Shown piece by piece: positions 31,270 through 38,863 of a DNA stretch of 47,014 nt; position 1 is the stretch's first letter, and every line of letters begins with the position of its first letter. The notes below the pieces were generated by a model. It worked only from the letters and a program-made list of their open reading frames with translations, was not told where the DNA came from and made no database searches. A program made the position numbers and the translations under genes. Source of the DNA: an uncultured Bacillota bacterium. GTDB lineage: Bacteria > Bacillota > Clostridia > Oscillospirales > Oscillospiraceae. Location: contig CANEFX010000020.1 of the NCBI GenBank assembly GCA_947426945.1, positions 1 to 47,014 on the forward strand. The letters are read 5' to 3'.

Positions 31270-31377
31270 AGGGGCGGCCCCTCGGGACCGCCCCTGCCTT
31301 TGAGCCTGTAGAGGGCAGTCTCTGCACTGCCCCGAAACCTTATCATACACTTTAGTAGGGCGGCTCGGAGGCCGCCC
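31270..31377. repeat. Three GC-rich hairpins between the reductase and the ABC importer
   Basis: AGGGGCGG/CCGCCCCT (31270-31277/31288-31295), GGGCAGT/ACTGCCC (31313-31319/31326-31332) and GGGCGGC/GCCGCCC (31358-31364/31371-31377). The first and third share the core GGGCGGC..GGCCGCCC, so they look like copies of one palindromic repeat. No long T-run, so only partial terminator function is likely. Confidence 0.65.
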
Positions 31378-31400
31378 CCTATGAAACGGGGCTTCTGATT

Positions 31401-32387
31401 ATGAAACGACGCCTTCTCACCGCAATCTTGCTCCTCACCCTCCTGCCGGCCGCCTCCTGCGGCAAGCAGGAGCAATCCCCTGTCCAATCCCGGCCTGAAG
31501 GCATATCCCCATCTGCGGATCTCTCCTCAGAAGAGGACAAAATCACCTTTACCGACGCCCTGGAGCAGGAGTTTTCTATTGAGCAGCCCCGGCGGGTCGT
31601 GGTAATGATCGGCAGCTTCGCCGATGTGTGGGTACTGGCTGGAGGGGAAAGCACGATGGCCGCCACCGCCAACGATGCCTGGGAGTCCTACGGCCTGGAG
31701 CTGGGGGAGGACGTGGTTAACATCGGCTCCCCTATGAAGCCCAACAGAGAGCTGGTGTTGGGAGCGGAACCCGATCTGATTATCGCCAGTAGCCTCTCCC
31801 CCTCTAACCTGGAGCTGAAAGACACCTTCGACCAGGCCGGCATCCTTGCCGCCTACTTTGACGTGTCCTCTTTCCAGGACTATCTGGACCTGCTGGAGCT
31901 CTTTACCCGGCTCACCGGCCACCCGGAGAATTTTGAGACATACGGAACCGCCGTTAAGGAGCAGGTGGAAGCTGCCGTGGCCAAGACGGCGGTACTGGAT
32001 TTCGTCCCCACAGCGCTGACCATCCAGGTGTCAGGCAGCAGCGTGAAGGTGAAGAACAGTGAGGACAACGTGCTGGGACCCATGCTGAAGGAGCTTGGCT
32101 TCGTCAACATTGCCGACCGGGATGGTTCCCTGTTGGAGGACCTGAGCCTGGAGGCCATCCTCCGGGACGACCCGGACTATATCTTTGCCGTCTACCATGG
32201 CACTGATGAGGCGGCGGCTCAGGCCAACCTGGAGGCCACTCTCTTGTCCAATCCCGCCTGGGCCAGCCTCAGTGCGGTACAAGGGGGCCGCTTTCATATC
32301 CTGGAGCGCCGGATGTACAGCCTAAAGCCCAACGCCCTGTGGGGGGACGCCTATGAACAGCTGGCGGACATCCGCTATGGAAAATAG
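31401..32387 (+). CDS. ABC transporter substrate-binding lipoprotein (iron-siderophore / cobalamin type)
   Basis: 328 residues. The signal sequence ends in L-P-A-A-S-C, a lipobox that would attach the protein to the membrane. The mature part is a class III (helical backbone) binding protein: R-R-V-V-V-M-I-G-S-F-A-D-V near the N-terminus, E-P-D-L-I-I-A-S-S in the first lobe and D-P-D-Y-I-F-A-V in the second. These are the BtuF/FecB/FhuD family features. The ligand could be a ferric siderophore, heme or a corrinoid. Its ribosome site is weak and overlaps the palindromes. The permease and ATPase follow with overlapping reading frames. Confidence 0.88.
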   Translation: MKRRLLTAILLLTLLPAASCGKQEQSPVQSRPEGISPSADLSSEEDKITFTDALEQEFSIEQPRRVVVMIGSFADVWVLAGGESTMAATANDAWESYGLELGEDVVNIGSPMKPNRELVLGAEPDLIIASSLSPSNLELKDTFDQAGILAAYFDVSSFQDYLDLLELFTRLTGHPENFETYGTAVKEQVEAAVAKTAVLDFVPTALTIQVSGSSVKVKNSEDNVLGPMLKELGFVNIADRDGSLLEDLSLEAILRDDPDYIFAVYHGTDEAAAQANLEATLLSNPAWASLSAVQGGRFHILERRMYSLKPNALWGDAYEQLADIRYGK

Positions 32388-33372
32388 ACGCCGCTTGGGG
32401 CTAATCGTCCTGCTGGCGGGGCTTGTACTGCTGTCCGGGGTGGCCAACCTGGCCTTCGGGGCGGTGCCCATCCCAACCAGAGAGGTCATCGCCGCCCTGT
32501 TGGGCCGTGGGGGCTCTACACAGACTGCCATCGTCCTCTACGCCCGGCTCCCCCGGCTATGCGGCTGTCTGCTGGCAGGGGCGGCTTTGGCCTGTGCTGG
32601 GGTCATCATCCAGGGAGTGCTGAACAACCCCCTGGCCGCCCCCAACATCATCGGGGTCAACTCCGGGGCCGGACTGGCCACTGCACTGTGCTGCGCCCTG
32701 GCCCCGGGCGCGGTCCGGCTCACTCCCATTGCCGCCTTCTTCGGCGCGCTGGCCGGCGTACTGCTGGTGCTGTTCATCGCCGAGCGGGCGGGGGCCGCGC
32801 GGATCACTCTGGTATTGGCCGGGGTGGCCATGTCCAGCATCTTCAGCGCGGGCATCGACGCGGTAGTCACCTTTTTCCCCGACGCTCTCAGCGGCTACAC
32901 CGACTTTCGCGTAGGAGGCGTGAAAAACCTGTCCATGGCCCGGCTGGCCCCCGCTTTTTGGGTGATCGTCATCGCGCTGCTGATCGCCCTGTCCCTGTCC
33001 AATGAACTGGATCTGCTTCTGCTGGGGCGGGAGACAGCTCAAAGCCTGGGACTGCCCGCCAAATGGTTGCGGCTGGCGCTGTTGATGCTGGCGGCGGCTT
33101 TGGCAGGGGCGGCGGTGAGCTTTGCCGGCCTGCTGGGCTTTGTGGGACTGCTGGTGCCCCACATCATGCGCCGGATGGTAGGAGAGGACAGCTTCCCACT
33201 GCTTCTCTCCTCCGCCCTAGGGGGCGGACTGCTGCTCACTGTCTGCGATCTGGCCTCCCGTCTCATCTTCACTCCCTTTGAGCTGCCCCTGGGGATAGTG
33301 CTGTCCCTGACAGGGGGCCCCTTCTTTATCTGGCTGCTGCTGAAGCAGCGGAGAGGGGGCGGCGGGACATGA
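32353..33372 (+). CDS. ABC transporter permease, FecCD family
   Basis: 339 residues (or 331 from a second ATG at 32377). The 32353 start has a GGGGGGA run about six bases upstream; the downstream ATG overlaps the preceding stop and has no clear site. About ten hydrophobic helices. The FecCD signatures G-V-I-I-Q-G-V-L-N-N-P-L-A-A-P-N-I-I-G-V and F-V-G-L-L-V-P-H-I-M-R-R are intact. It forms the homodimeric channel of the importer, with the flanking binding protein and ATPase. Confidence 0.92.
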   Translation: MNSWRTSAMENRRRLGLIVLLAGLVLLSGVANLAFGAVPIPTREVIAALLGRGGSTQTAIVLYARLPRLCGCLLAGAALACAGVIIQGVLNNPLAAPNIIGVNSGAGLATALCCALAPGAVRLTPIAAFFGALAGVLLVLFIAERAGAARITLVLAGVAMSSIFSAGIDAVVTFFPDALSGYTDFRVGGVKNLSMARLAPAFWVIVIALLIALSLSNELDLLLLGRETAQSLGLPAKWLRLALLMLAAALAGAAVSFAGLLGFVGLLVPHIMRRMVGEDSFPLLLSSALGGGLLLTVCDLASRLIFTPFELPLGIVLSLTGGPFFIWLLLKQRRGGGGT

Positions 33373-34124
33373 TCGAACTGAAAAACCTGCATGCAGGTTA
33401 CCCGGGCCGCCCGGTACTGAATGGAATCGACCTGGAGTTCCGCCCCGGCGAGGTACTGGCCATTCTGGGCCCTAACGGCTGCGGCAAGAGCACCCTCCTT
33501 CGCTCCGTCAACGGCTTGCTGCCCAAAGCCGGAGGAGACGTACTGGTGGACGGCGTCCCTCTGGAGCGACTGTCCGCCAAAGATATTGCCAAAAAAATTG
33601 CCTACCTGCCCCAGTCCCGGTCCACCCCCAGCATCACTGCCGGACGGATGGTCCTCCACGGCCGGTTTCCCTACCTGTCCTACCCCCGGCGCTATAGCCA
33701 AAAGGATCATGAAATAGTAAAAAGGGCCTTGGAGCGCGTTGGGGCGGAGGATCTGGCCCAACGCCCGCTGTCCGAGCTGTCGGGCGGACAGCGGCAAAAA
33801 GTCTACCTGGCTATGGCCCTGGCCCAGGATACCCGGACTATCCTGATGGACGAGCCCACCACCTACCTGGATGTAAGCTGTCAGCTTGAAGTAATGGCCC
33901 TGGCCTGCCGTCTGGCCGAAGAAGGCCGGGCGGTGGTAATGGTCCTCCACGATCTGCCCTTGGCCCTGCGCTGTGCCCACCGGATGGTCCTGCTCAGCGG
34001 CGGGCGTATTTATCAGGCGGGCACACCGGAGGAGCTGTACAAAGGTGATGTCCTGACGCAGGTTATGGGAGTCTGCCTGGGCCGGGTAGAGACCGAGGAC
34101 GGCTGGCGGTATTTTTACCGGTAA
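33369..34124 (+). CDS. ABC transporter ATP-binding protein, FecE/BtuD type
   Basis: 251 residues. Walker A L-G-P-N-G-C-G-K-S-T-L-L, Q-loop L-P-Q-S-R, signature L-S-G-G-Q-R-Q-K, Walker B T-I-L-M-D-E-P-T-T-Y-L-D-V and switch His in V-L-H-D-L are all present. It powers the FecCD permease just upstream, whose stop it overlaps by four bases (ATGA). The three genes 31401-34124 form one complete class II importer. Confidence 0.93.
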   Translation: MIELKNLHAGYPGRPVLNGIDLEFRPGEVLAILGPNGCGKSTLLRSVNGLLPKAGGDVLVDGVPLERLSAKDIAKKIAYLPQSRSTPSITAGRMVLHGRFPYLSYPRRYSQKDHEIVKRALERVGAEDLAQRPLSELSGGQRQKVYLAMALAQDTRTILMDEPTTYLDVSCQLEVMALACRLAEEGRAVVMVLHDLPLALRCAHRMVLLSGGRIYQAGTPEELYKGDVLTQVMGVCLGRVETEDGWRYFYR

Positions 34125-34139
34125 AAGACCTGCTCTCCC

Positions 34140-34165
34140 GCAGAGGGCGGCCTCTGTGCCGTTTT
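34140..34165 (+). terminator. Weak terminator after the ABC importer
   Basis: CAGAGG (34141-34146), loop GCGG, CCTCTG (34151-34156), extended by a G-T pair and followed by CCGTTTTGG. The rest of the 280-base gap to 34405 contains only the hydrogenase promoter. Confidence 0.45.
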
Positions 34166-34268
34166 GGAACTCACGCCGCAAACAGCGGGGCATAGCGGAA
34201 GCCGCCTCCTCCTGTAACAAACGCTAAAAGGGGCTGGTCAAAGGGCCCGGAATGGTGTAAAATGTCTC

Positions 34269-34297
34269 TTGACAATCTATGCCTGTCCGAGTAGAAT
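34269..34297 (+). promoter_or_regulatory. Promoter of the hydrogenase-like gene
   Basis: TTGACA (34269-34274), 17-base spacer, TAGAAT (34292-34297), with a start near 34304 and a leader of about 100 bases. No Rex-type inverted repeat was found around it. Confidence 0.72.
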
Positions 34298-34404
34298 GGG
34301 TGCGAAATGAAAGAAATCCTGCATAATGCAGGGAAAGTATTCAAAAATTGCAGGAAACCCGAATCAACTGACTAAGAACAGAAAGATGAGGAAGGAGCGT
34401 ACAT

Positions 34405-35883
34405 ATGCACACTTTTGAGACAAAAATTCAGGAACTGAAAACCTCTGTGCTCACTGAGGTGGCCCGTCTGACCTGGGAGGACCGGCTCCAGACCGGTATT
34501 CTGGACGTGCCCGAAAAGATTATCCCAGGCCCTGAGGCCAGTCTGCGCTGCTGCATCTACAAGGAGCGGGCCATCATCAACAGTCGGGTCAAGATGGCCA
34601 TGGGCGGCGACAAGACCAACCCCAGCGTGGTGGAAGTCCTGCCCATCGCCTGCGACGAGTGCCCCGTCACCGAGATGACCGTGAGTGCCTCCTGCCGGGG
34701 CTGTCTGGCCACCCGCTGCGTCCATGCCTGCCCCAAGGACGCCATTACCATTGTCAACCACCGGGCCCACATTGATCACAGCAAATGCATCACATGCGGC
34801 AAGTGTGTCAGCGCCTGCCAATACAGCGCCATTGTGAAAAACCAGCGCCCCTGCGAGAAGGGCTGCCCCGCCAAGGCCATTTCCATGGGCCCGGACAAGA
34901 AGGCCTCCATCGACATCAATGAGTGCATCTCCTGCGGCAACTGCGTCTATCAGTGCCCCTTCGGCGCCATCCAGGACAAATCCTGGATCGTGGACGCCAT
35001 TCAGATGATCCAGGGCGGCGCCCACTGGGGCTACAAGACCTATGCCGTGATCGCCCCCTCCATCGCTGGCCAGTTCGCCCCCGCCACCTACGGACAGGTG
35101 GTGGCCGGTATCAAGCAGCTGGGCTTCTCCGGCGTGGCTGAGGTGGCTCTGGGGGCCGACATGGTGGCCGACCGGGAGTCTGAGGAGCTGGTGGAAAAGG
35201 GAGTTCTCACCTCCTCCTGCTGCCCGGGCTTTGTGGGCTATGTGAAGAAAAAGCACCCCGAGCTGAACCAGTATGTCTCCCATACCCCCTCCCCCATGGT
35301 TATGATCGGCCTGCACCTGAAGGAGAAGGAGCCCGACGCCAAGGTCGTCTTTATCGGCCCCTGCGTGGCCAAGAAGAAGGAGTTCCAGCTGGGCCGCACC
35401 ATGAACGCTATTGACTGCGTGCTCACCTATGAGGAGCTGTTCGCCCTGTTTGCCTCCCGGGACATCGAACTGGAAAAGCTGGACGAGGCCGATCTGGACG
35501 AGGCCAGCGGCTACGGCCGCAACTTCGCCCGCAGCGGCGGAGTGGCCGAGGCCGTGGCACAGACCCTGAAGGAGAAGAACATCAACTTCGACCTGAAGCC
35601 TGTCCCATGCAGCGGCACCGCCGCCTGCGAGGTGGCCCTGATGAAGCTGAAGCTGGGCCGTTTGGAGGGCAACTTTATCGAAGGCATGGCCTGTGAGGGC
35701 GGCTGCGTCCAGGGTGCCGGCTGTCTGGTCCGGAGCCCCAAAAACAAGCTGGACGTCGAAAAGCACGCCAAGGAGGCCAACGACCAGGGCCGGGGCGTGG
35801 TCCAGGCGGTAAATGCCGCCAAAGGTATCGAAACTCCCGCCAAGGCTGCTGCAAAGGCTGAGGGTAAGGCAGAGAAAGCATAA
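34405..35883 (+). CDS. [FeFe] hydrogenase-like protein (group-B-like), monomeric
   Basis: 492 residues. Three ferredoxin-type clusters come first: C97-C100-C105-C109, C128-C131-C134-C138 and C174-C177-C180-C184. The H-cluster domain follows. L1 reads T269-S-S-C272-C273-P-G-F, L2 reads I-G-P-C320-V-A-K-K-K-E, and L3 reads G-M-A-C430-E-G-G-C434. All four cluster-binding Cys and the proton-transfer Cys (C272) are present. L2 has Gly where the classical enzyme has Met, and L1 has Phe for Trp. These traits fit the less-studied group B hydrogenases of anaerobes. The last ~20 residues are an Ala/Lys/Glu tail. It probably evolves or senses hydrogen with ferredoxin; no HydE/F/G maturase is in the window. 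Confidence 0.85.
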   Translation: MHTFETKIQELKTSVLTEVARLTWEDRLQTGILDVPEKIIPGPEASLRCCIYKERAIINSRVKMAMGGDKTNPSVVEVLPIACDECPVTEMTVSASCRGCLATRCVHACPKDAITIVNHRAHIDHSKCITCGKCVSACQYSAIVKNQRPCEKGCPAKAISMGPDKKASIDINECISCGNCVYQCPFGAIQDKSWIVDAIQMIQGGAHWGYKTYAVIAPSIAGQFAPATYGQVVAGIKQLGFSGVAEVALGADMVADRESEELVEKGVLTSSCCPGFVGYVKKKHPELNQYVSHTPSPMVMIGLHLKEKEPDAKVVFIGPCVAKKKEFQLGRTMNAIDCVLTYEELFALFASRDIELEKLDEADLDEASGYGRNFARSGGVAEAVAQTLKEKNINFDLKPVPCSGTAACEVALMKLKLGRLEGNFIEGMACEGGCVQGAGCLVRSPKNKLDVEKHAKEANDQGRGVVQAVNAAKGIETPAKAAAKAEGKAEKA

Positions 35884-35894
35884 TATAACACACC

Positions 35895-35927
35895 AAAACC
35901 CGCCGTCCCATGGGACGGCGGGTTTTT
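35895..35927 (+). terminator. Terminator after the hydrogenase-like gene
   Basis: AAAACCCGCCGTCC (35895-35908), loop CATG, GGACGGCGGGTTTT (35913-35926) plus one more T: a perfect 14-bp palindrome with a T-run. Confidence 0.88.
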
Positions 35928-35953
35928 CAATATAAAATTTTTTCAAAACCCTC

Positions 35954-36003
35954 TTGACAGAAAACTCTATTAGTGATATGGTTAGTTACACAAGTAATTA
36001 ACC
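35954..36003 (+). promoter_or_regulatory. GntR-ABC operon promoter with inverted-repeat operator
   Basis: TTGACA (35954-35959), 17 bases, TATGGT (35977-35982). An inverted repeat, GGTTAGTTAC (35980-35989), spacer ACAA, GTAATTAACC (35994-36003), has one mismatch in ten and runs from the -10 over the transcript start. It is the likely binding site of the YtrA-type regulator encoded next. Confidence 0.72.
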
Positions 36004-36042
36004 AACAAACAACGCAATAAATTACACCGCGGAGGTGAAGAA

Positions 36043-36423
36043 ATGCGTGGAACCTTAAACGACCAGTCCTTGATCTATCTTCAGATCGCCCGAATGCTGG
36101 AGGACGACATCCTCCGGGGGGTCTACCAAGAGGAGGAGCAGGTGCCCTCCACCAACGAGCTGGCCCGGGGATACAACATCAACCCGGCTACAGCGGCCAA
36201 GGGCATCAACCTGCTGGTGTCGGACGGAATTCTGTACAAGCGCCGGGGCATCGGCATGTTTGTAGCGAAAGGAGCGGGAGAAACCGTGAAACAGAAGCGA
36301 AAGGCCGCCTTTTACGACGGTTTTGTAAAGCCCCTGGTAAAGGAGGGGGCCTCCCTGGCTCTCACCGGGGAAGAACTTTTGGCCATGATCGAGCGGGCCA
36401 TAGGAGAGGAGAAAGAAAAATGA
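36043..36423 (+). CDS. GntR-family regulator, YtrA subfamily
   Basis: 126 residues with a GGAGGTGAAG ribosome site. The N-terminal winged helix (I-Y-L-Q-I-A-R-M-L-E-D-D-I-L-R-G and Q-V-P-S-T-N-E-L-A-R-G-Y-N-I-N-P-A-T) is followed by only ~50 residues. That is too short for a ligand domain, which defines the YtrA subfamily. Such regulators control ABC exporters encoded in the same operon, often in response to cell-wall antibiotics. Its stop overlaps the ATPase start by four bases. Confidence 0.92.
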   Translation: MRGTLNDQSLIYLQIARMLEDDILRGVYQEEEQVPSTNELARGYNINPATAAKGINLLVSDGILYKRRGIGMFVAKGAGETVKQKRKAAFYDGFVKPLVKEGASLALTGEELLAMIERAIGEEKEK

Positions 36424-37307
36424 GCGCTGGTATTTTAAAGGCCGAGGGCCTGTGCAAATCCTATAAGGACAAGGAGGTCCTCCACAACCTGGACTTAGAG
36501 ATCGAGCCGGGAAAAATTTACGGCCTCATCGGCCGGAACGGGGCGGGCAAGACCACCCTGCTGGGTATTCTCACCGCCCAAAACACCAAGAACAGCGGCT
36601 CCGTCACCTACGACGGCCAGCCGGTGTGGGAGAACCAGAGAGCGCTGGATGACATCTGCTTCTCCCGGGAGCTCCAGCCGACGCTGTTCTCCGGGCCCAA
36701 CAATCTGAAGGTAAAGCACTATCTCAAGTCCGCCGCCATCTATTACCCCAACTGGGACATGGACTACGCCCTGCGCCTGCTGGACGAGTTCCAGCTGTCC
36801 ACCAAGAAGAAGATCTCCCAGCTGTCCAAGGGGCAGATGTCCATGGTGACCATTCTGATTGCCCTGGCCAGCCGGGCTCCCGTCACCATCCTGGACGAGC
36901 CCGCCGCCGGGCTGGACGTGGTAATGCGGGAACGCTTTTACCAGCTCCTGCTGGAGGACTTCGCTCAGACGGGCCGCACCTTCATCGTCTCCACCCACAT
37001 CATCGAGGAGGCCGCCTCCGTCTTTGAGCGGGTCATCATCCTGGACGAGGGCCGAATCCTGGAGAACAGGGAGACCGAGGAGCTTGTCAGCCAGTTCCGC
37101 TATGTCTCCGGCCGGGAGGACGTGGTGGATCGGGTGTGCAGCGGACTCCAGGTGCTGTCCACCCACCAGATGGGCCGGCACAAGACAGTGGCCGTCCGGG
37201 GGGACATGGTCAAGCTGGAATCCGCCCTGGAGGCGGATGTGGACGTGGCCCCCATGAATCTGCAAAATGTCTTTGTGTCCCTGTGCGGCCACGGGGACGC
37301 CCAGTAA
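36420..37307 (+). CDS. ABC transporter ATP-binding protein (YtrB-like)
   Basis: 295 residues. Walker A I-G-R-N-G-A-G-K-T-T-L-L, signature L-S-K-G-Q-M-S (a variant of LSGGQ common in this subfamily), Walker B V-T-I-L-D-E-P-A-A-G-L-D and switch His S-T-H-I-I-E-E are seen. The C-terminal ~80 residues form an accessory domain. It pairs with the two membrane proteins downstream, which are candidates for the permease subunits. Confidence 0.9.
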   Translation: MSAGILKAEGLCKSYKDKEVLHNLDLEIEPGKIYGLIGRNGAGKTTLLGILTAQNTKNSGSVTYDGQPVWENQRALDDICFSRELQPTLFSGPNNLKVKHYLKSAAIYYPNWDMDYALRLLDEFQLSTKKKISQLSKGQMSMVTILIALASRAPVTILDEPAAGLDVVMRERFYQLLLEDFAQTGRTFIVSTHIIEEAASVFERVIILDEGRILENRETEELVSQFRYVSGREDVVDRVCSGLQVLSTHQMGRHKTVAVRGDMVKLESALEADVDVAPMNLQNVFVSLCGHGDAQ

Positions 37308-37320
37308 GGGGGCGGAAACG

Positions 37321-38016
37321 ATGGTAAAATCCTTTCGGTTTCTCCTGAACTTCGCCTGGATCAACCTGGGGGCGGACATCGGCTTCGCCGCCATTGTGAT
37401 TGTCGGGTGCTACGCCACCGGTGTGCCCGAAAGCGCGGAGATAGGCAACCTCTTTGAGACCTATTATGCCATGTTTCCCATTATGATTCTCTTTATGTTG
37501 TATATCTACGCCTTTGCCCTGTGTACCAGCAATCTGAATCTGGGGCTGTCCTTCGGGGCCCGCCGGGGAGACTTCTTCTGGGCCCTCCAGGGGATTATGG
37601 CATTCTACATCTTGGTCAGCTGGGCCCTCCAGGCGTTTCTGTGCGCCTTCCCCGCCGTTGCCGACTGGGAGGTCCGGGACCGGTGGATGCTCCTCCGCCT
37701 GTTCGACGATCGGCCCTGGCTCTTCCCTCTGTGCTGCGCGGTGTTTCTGGTGCTGGGCTGTGTCAGCGGGCTGATTATGATCAAGTACAAGGGGCTGGGC
37801 GTCTTTCTGATTGTCATTTCTGTCCTGGTGCTGATGGGGGCCACTGTTTTTCTGGTTTTGTCCGCCGAGACCAGGTTTGCGGAAGTCATCCAGGAAGATG
37901 CGCAGTGGAGTTGGCTGGCCGCCCTGCCCAAGGTCATCGCCGGGGTGCTGGCCGCTGCGGCAGCGGGCGGCGAGCTTGTGATTTGGCGCACCATCCAGCG
38001 CTTTGTGGTGAGGTGA
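37321..38016 (+). CDS. Putative ABC permease-like membrane protein
   Basis: 231 residues from the ATG at 37321 with GGGGGCGGAAA upstream; the longer open frame overlaps the ATPase and is rejected. Six hydrophobic helices are apparent (about 20-40, 45-70, 85-110, 128-150, 158-180, 200-220). No sequence motif of a named permease family is seen. The position after a YtrA regulator and a YtrB-like ATPase marks it as the transmembrane part of an exporter, the usual makeup of these operons. Confidence 0.78.
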   Translation: MVKSFRFLLNFAWINLGADIGFAAIVIVGCYATGVPESAEIGNLFETYYAMFPIMILFMLYIYAFALCTSNLNLGLSFGARRGDFFWALQGIMAFYILVSWALQAFLCAFPAVADWEVRDRWMLLRLFDDRPWLFPLCCAVFLVLGCVSGLIMIKYKGLGVFLIVISVLVLMGATVFLVLSAETRFAEVIQEDAQWSWLAALPKVIAGVLAAAAAGGELVIWRTIQRFVVR

Positions 38017-38022
38017 GTTGAG

Positions 38023-38757
38023 ATGTGGAAAAAATTTCAAAAGCTGGTAAAACTGAATCTGGACGACCTGCTTCTCTACATCGGCGTTGAATGTGGACTG
38101 TTCCTCCTGATCCAGATCATCATCGGCTGCGTCATGCACTTTGCCCGGCCGGACACCAGCATCACCGTGTCCTGTATCATTTTCCCCATTGTAGGCGGCT
38201 TTACCGCCCTGGTGGCAGGCATCTCCCACGTGGGGATCAGCTTCGACCAGGCCCTGCGCTTTGGACAGACCCGGAAGCGGGCTTTGGGCCTGACCCTGGG
38301 GCTGTGCGCCTTCGAGAGCGCCTTCGCCCTGGCCCTGGCCGGCCTGCTGGCCGCTGTCGAGCGCTTCCTCTGCCCGCCCCTGTGGGCAAAGCTGGCGGGG
38401 CTGAACGGCTGGCGCTTTGGAATCCCCATGCCCGTGCCGGAGCCCGACGCATCTGTCCCGACTCGGAATCCTCTGCTGATGGTAGAGACCTTCGCTCTGG
38501 ACTGGTACTGGTGGCTGCTGATTTTCGCACTGGCCGTGGGCGGGGGCGTGATTGTCGGGGCGGTCATTCAGCGGTTTGGGGGCAAGGGCGGCTGGATCAT
38601 CTGGTGCATCTGCTTTGGCCCTATGATCCTGATGCAGATTTTCCCTCGTGAGATCGTTTCCGCCGCTGAATTGGTGGTCCCTGTGCTGGCTGTCCTCTTC
38701 GTGGGCGGCTTCCTCTGGTCCATCTGGTCCCTGCTCCACGCGGTGGTCCGGTCATAG
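38023..38757 (+). CDS. Second putative ABC permease-like membrane protein
   Basis: 244 residues starting six bases after the previous stop. It also has about six hydrophobic helices and the overall plan of its neighbour, with a larger hydrophilic loop near residues 125-160. The segment F-G-Q-T-R-K-R-A-L-G is comparable in place to F-G-A-R-R-G-D-F-F-W in the first protein; in such permeases this cytosolic loop contacts the ATPase. The two probably make a heterodimeric channel. It ends before a hairpin shared with glsA. Confidence 0.78.
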   Translation: MWKKFQKLVKLNLDDLLLYIGVECGLFLLIQIIIGCVMHFARPDTSITVSCIIFPIVGGFTALVAGISHVGISFDQALRFGQTRKRALGLTLGLCAFESAFALALAGLLAAVERFLCPPLWAKLAGLNGWRFGIPMPVPEPDASVPTRNPLLMVETFALDWYWWLLIFALAVGGGVIVGAVIQRFGGKGGWIIWCICFGPMILMQIFPREIVSAAELVVPVLAVLFVGGFLWSIWSLLHAVVRS

Positions 38758-38795
38758 CCCTTTTTCGGCTCACCTCTTTACCGGCAGCCCCAAAA

Positions 38796-38823
38796 GGAAA
38801 GACACCCGCAGGGGTGTCTTTCC
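38796..38823. terminator. Bidirectional hairpin between the ABC operon and glsA
   Basis: GGAAAGACACCC (38796-38807), loop GCAG, GGGTGTCTTTCC (38812-38823): a perfect 12-bp stem between convergent units. Confidence 0.78.
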
Positions 38824-38863
38824 TTATACGGCCGGCTCTCTCGTCTCTGGCGCTTATATGTAA

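Noticed and set aside
34125-34404. Possible Rex operator before the hydrogenase-like gene
   Set aside because: No TTGTTAA-n-TTAACAA type inverted repeat could be found around the promoter.
37210-38739. 509-codon minus-strand frame opposite the two ABC membrane proteins
   Set aside because: Gln/His/Pro-rich translation, antisense to two helical membrane proteins in a clear operon.
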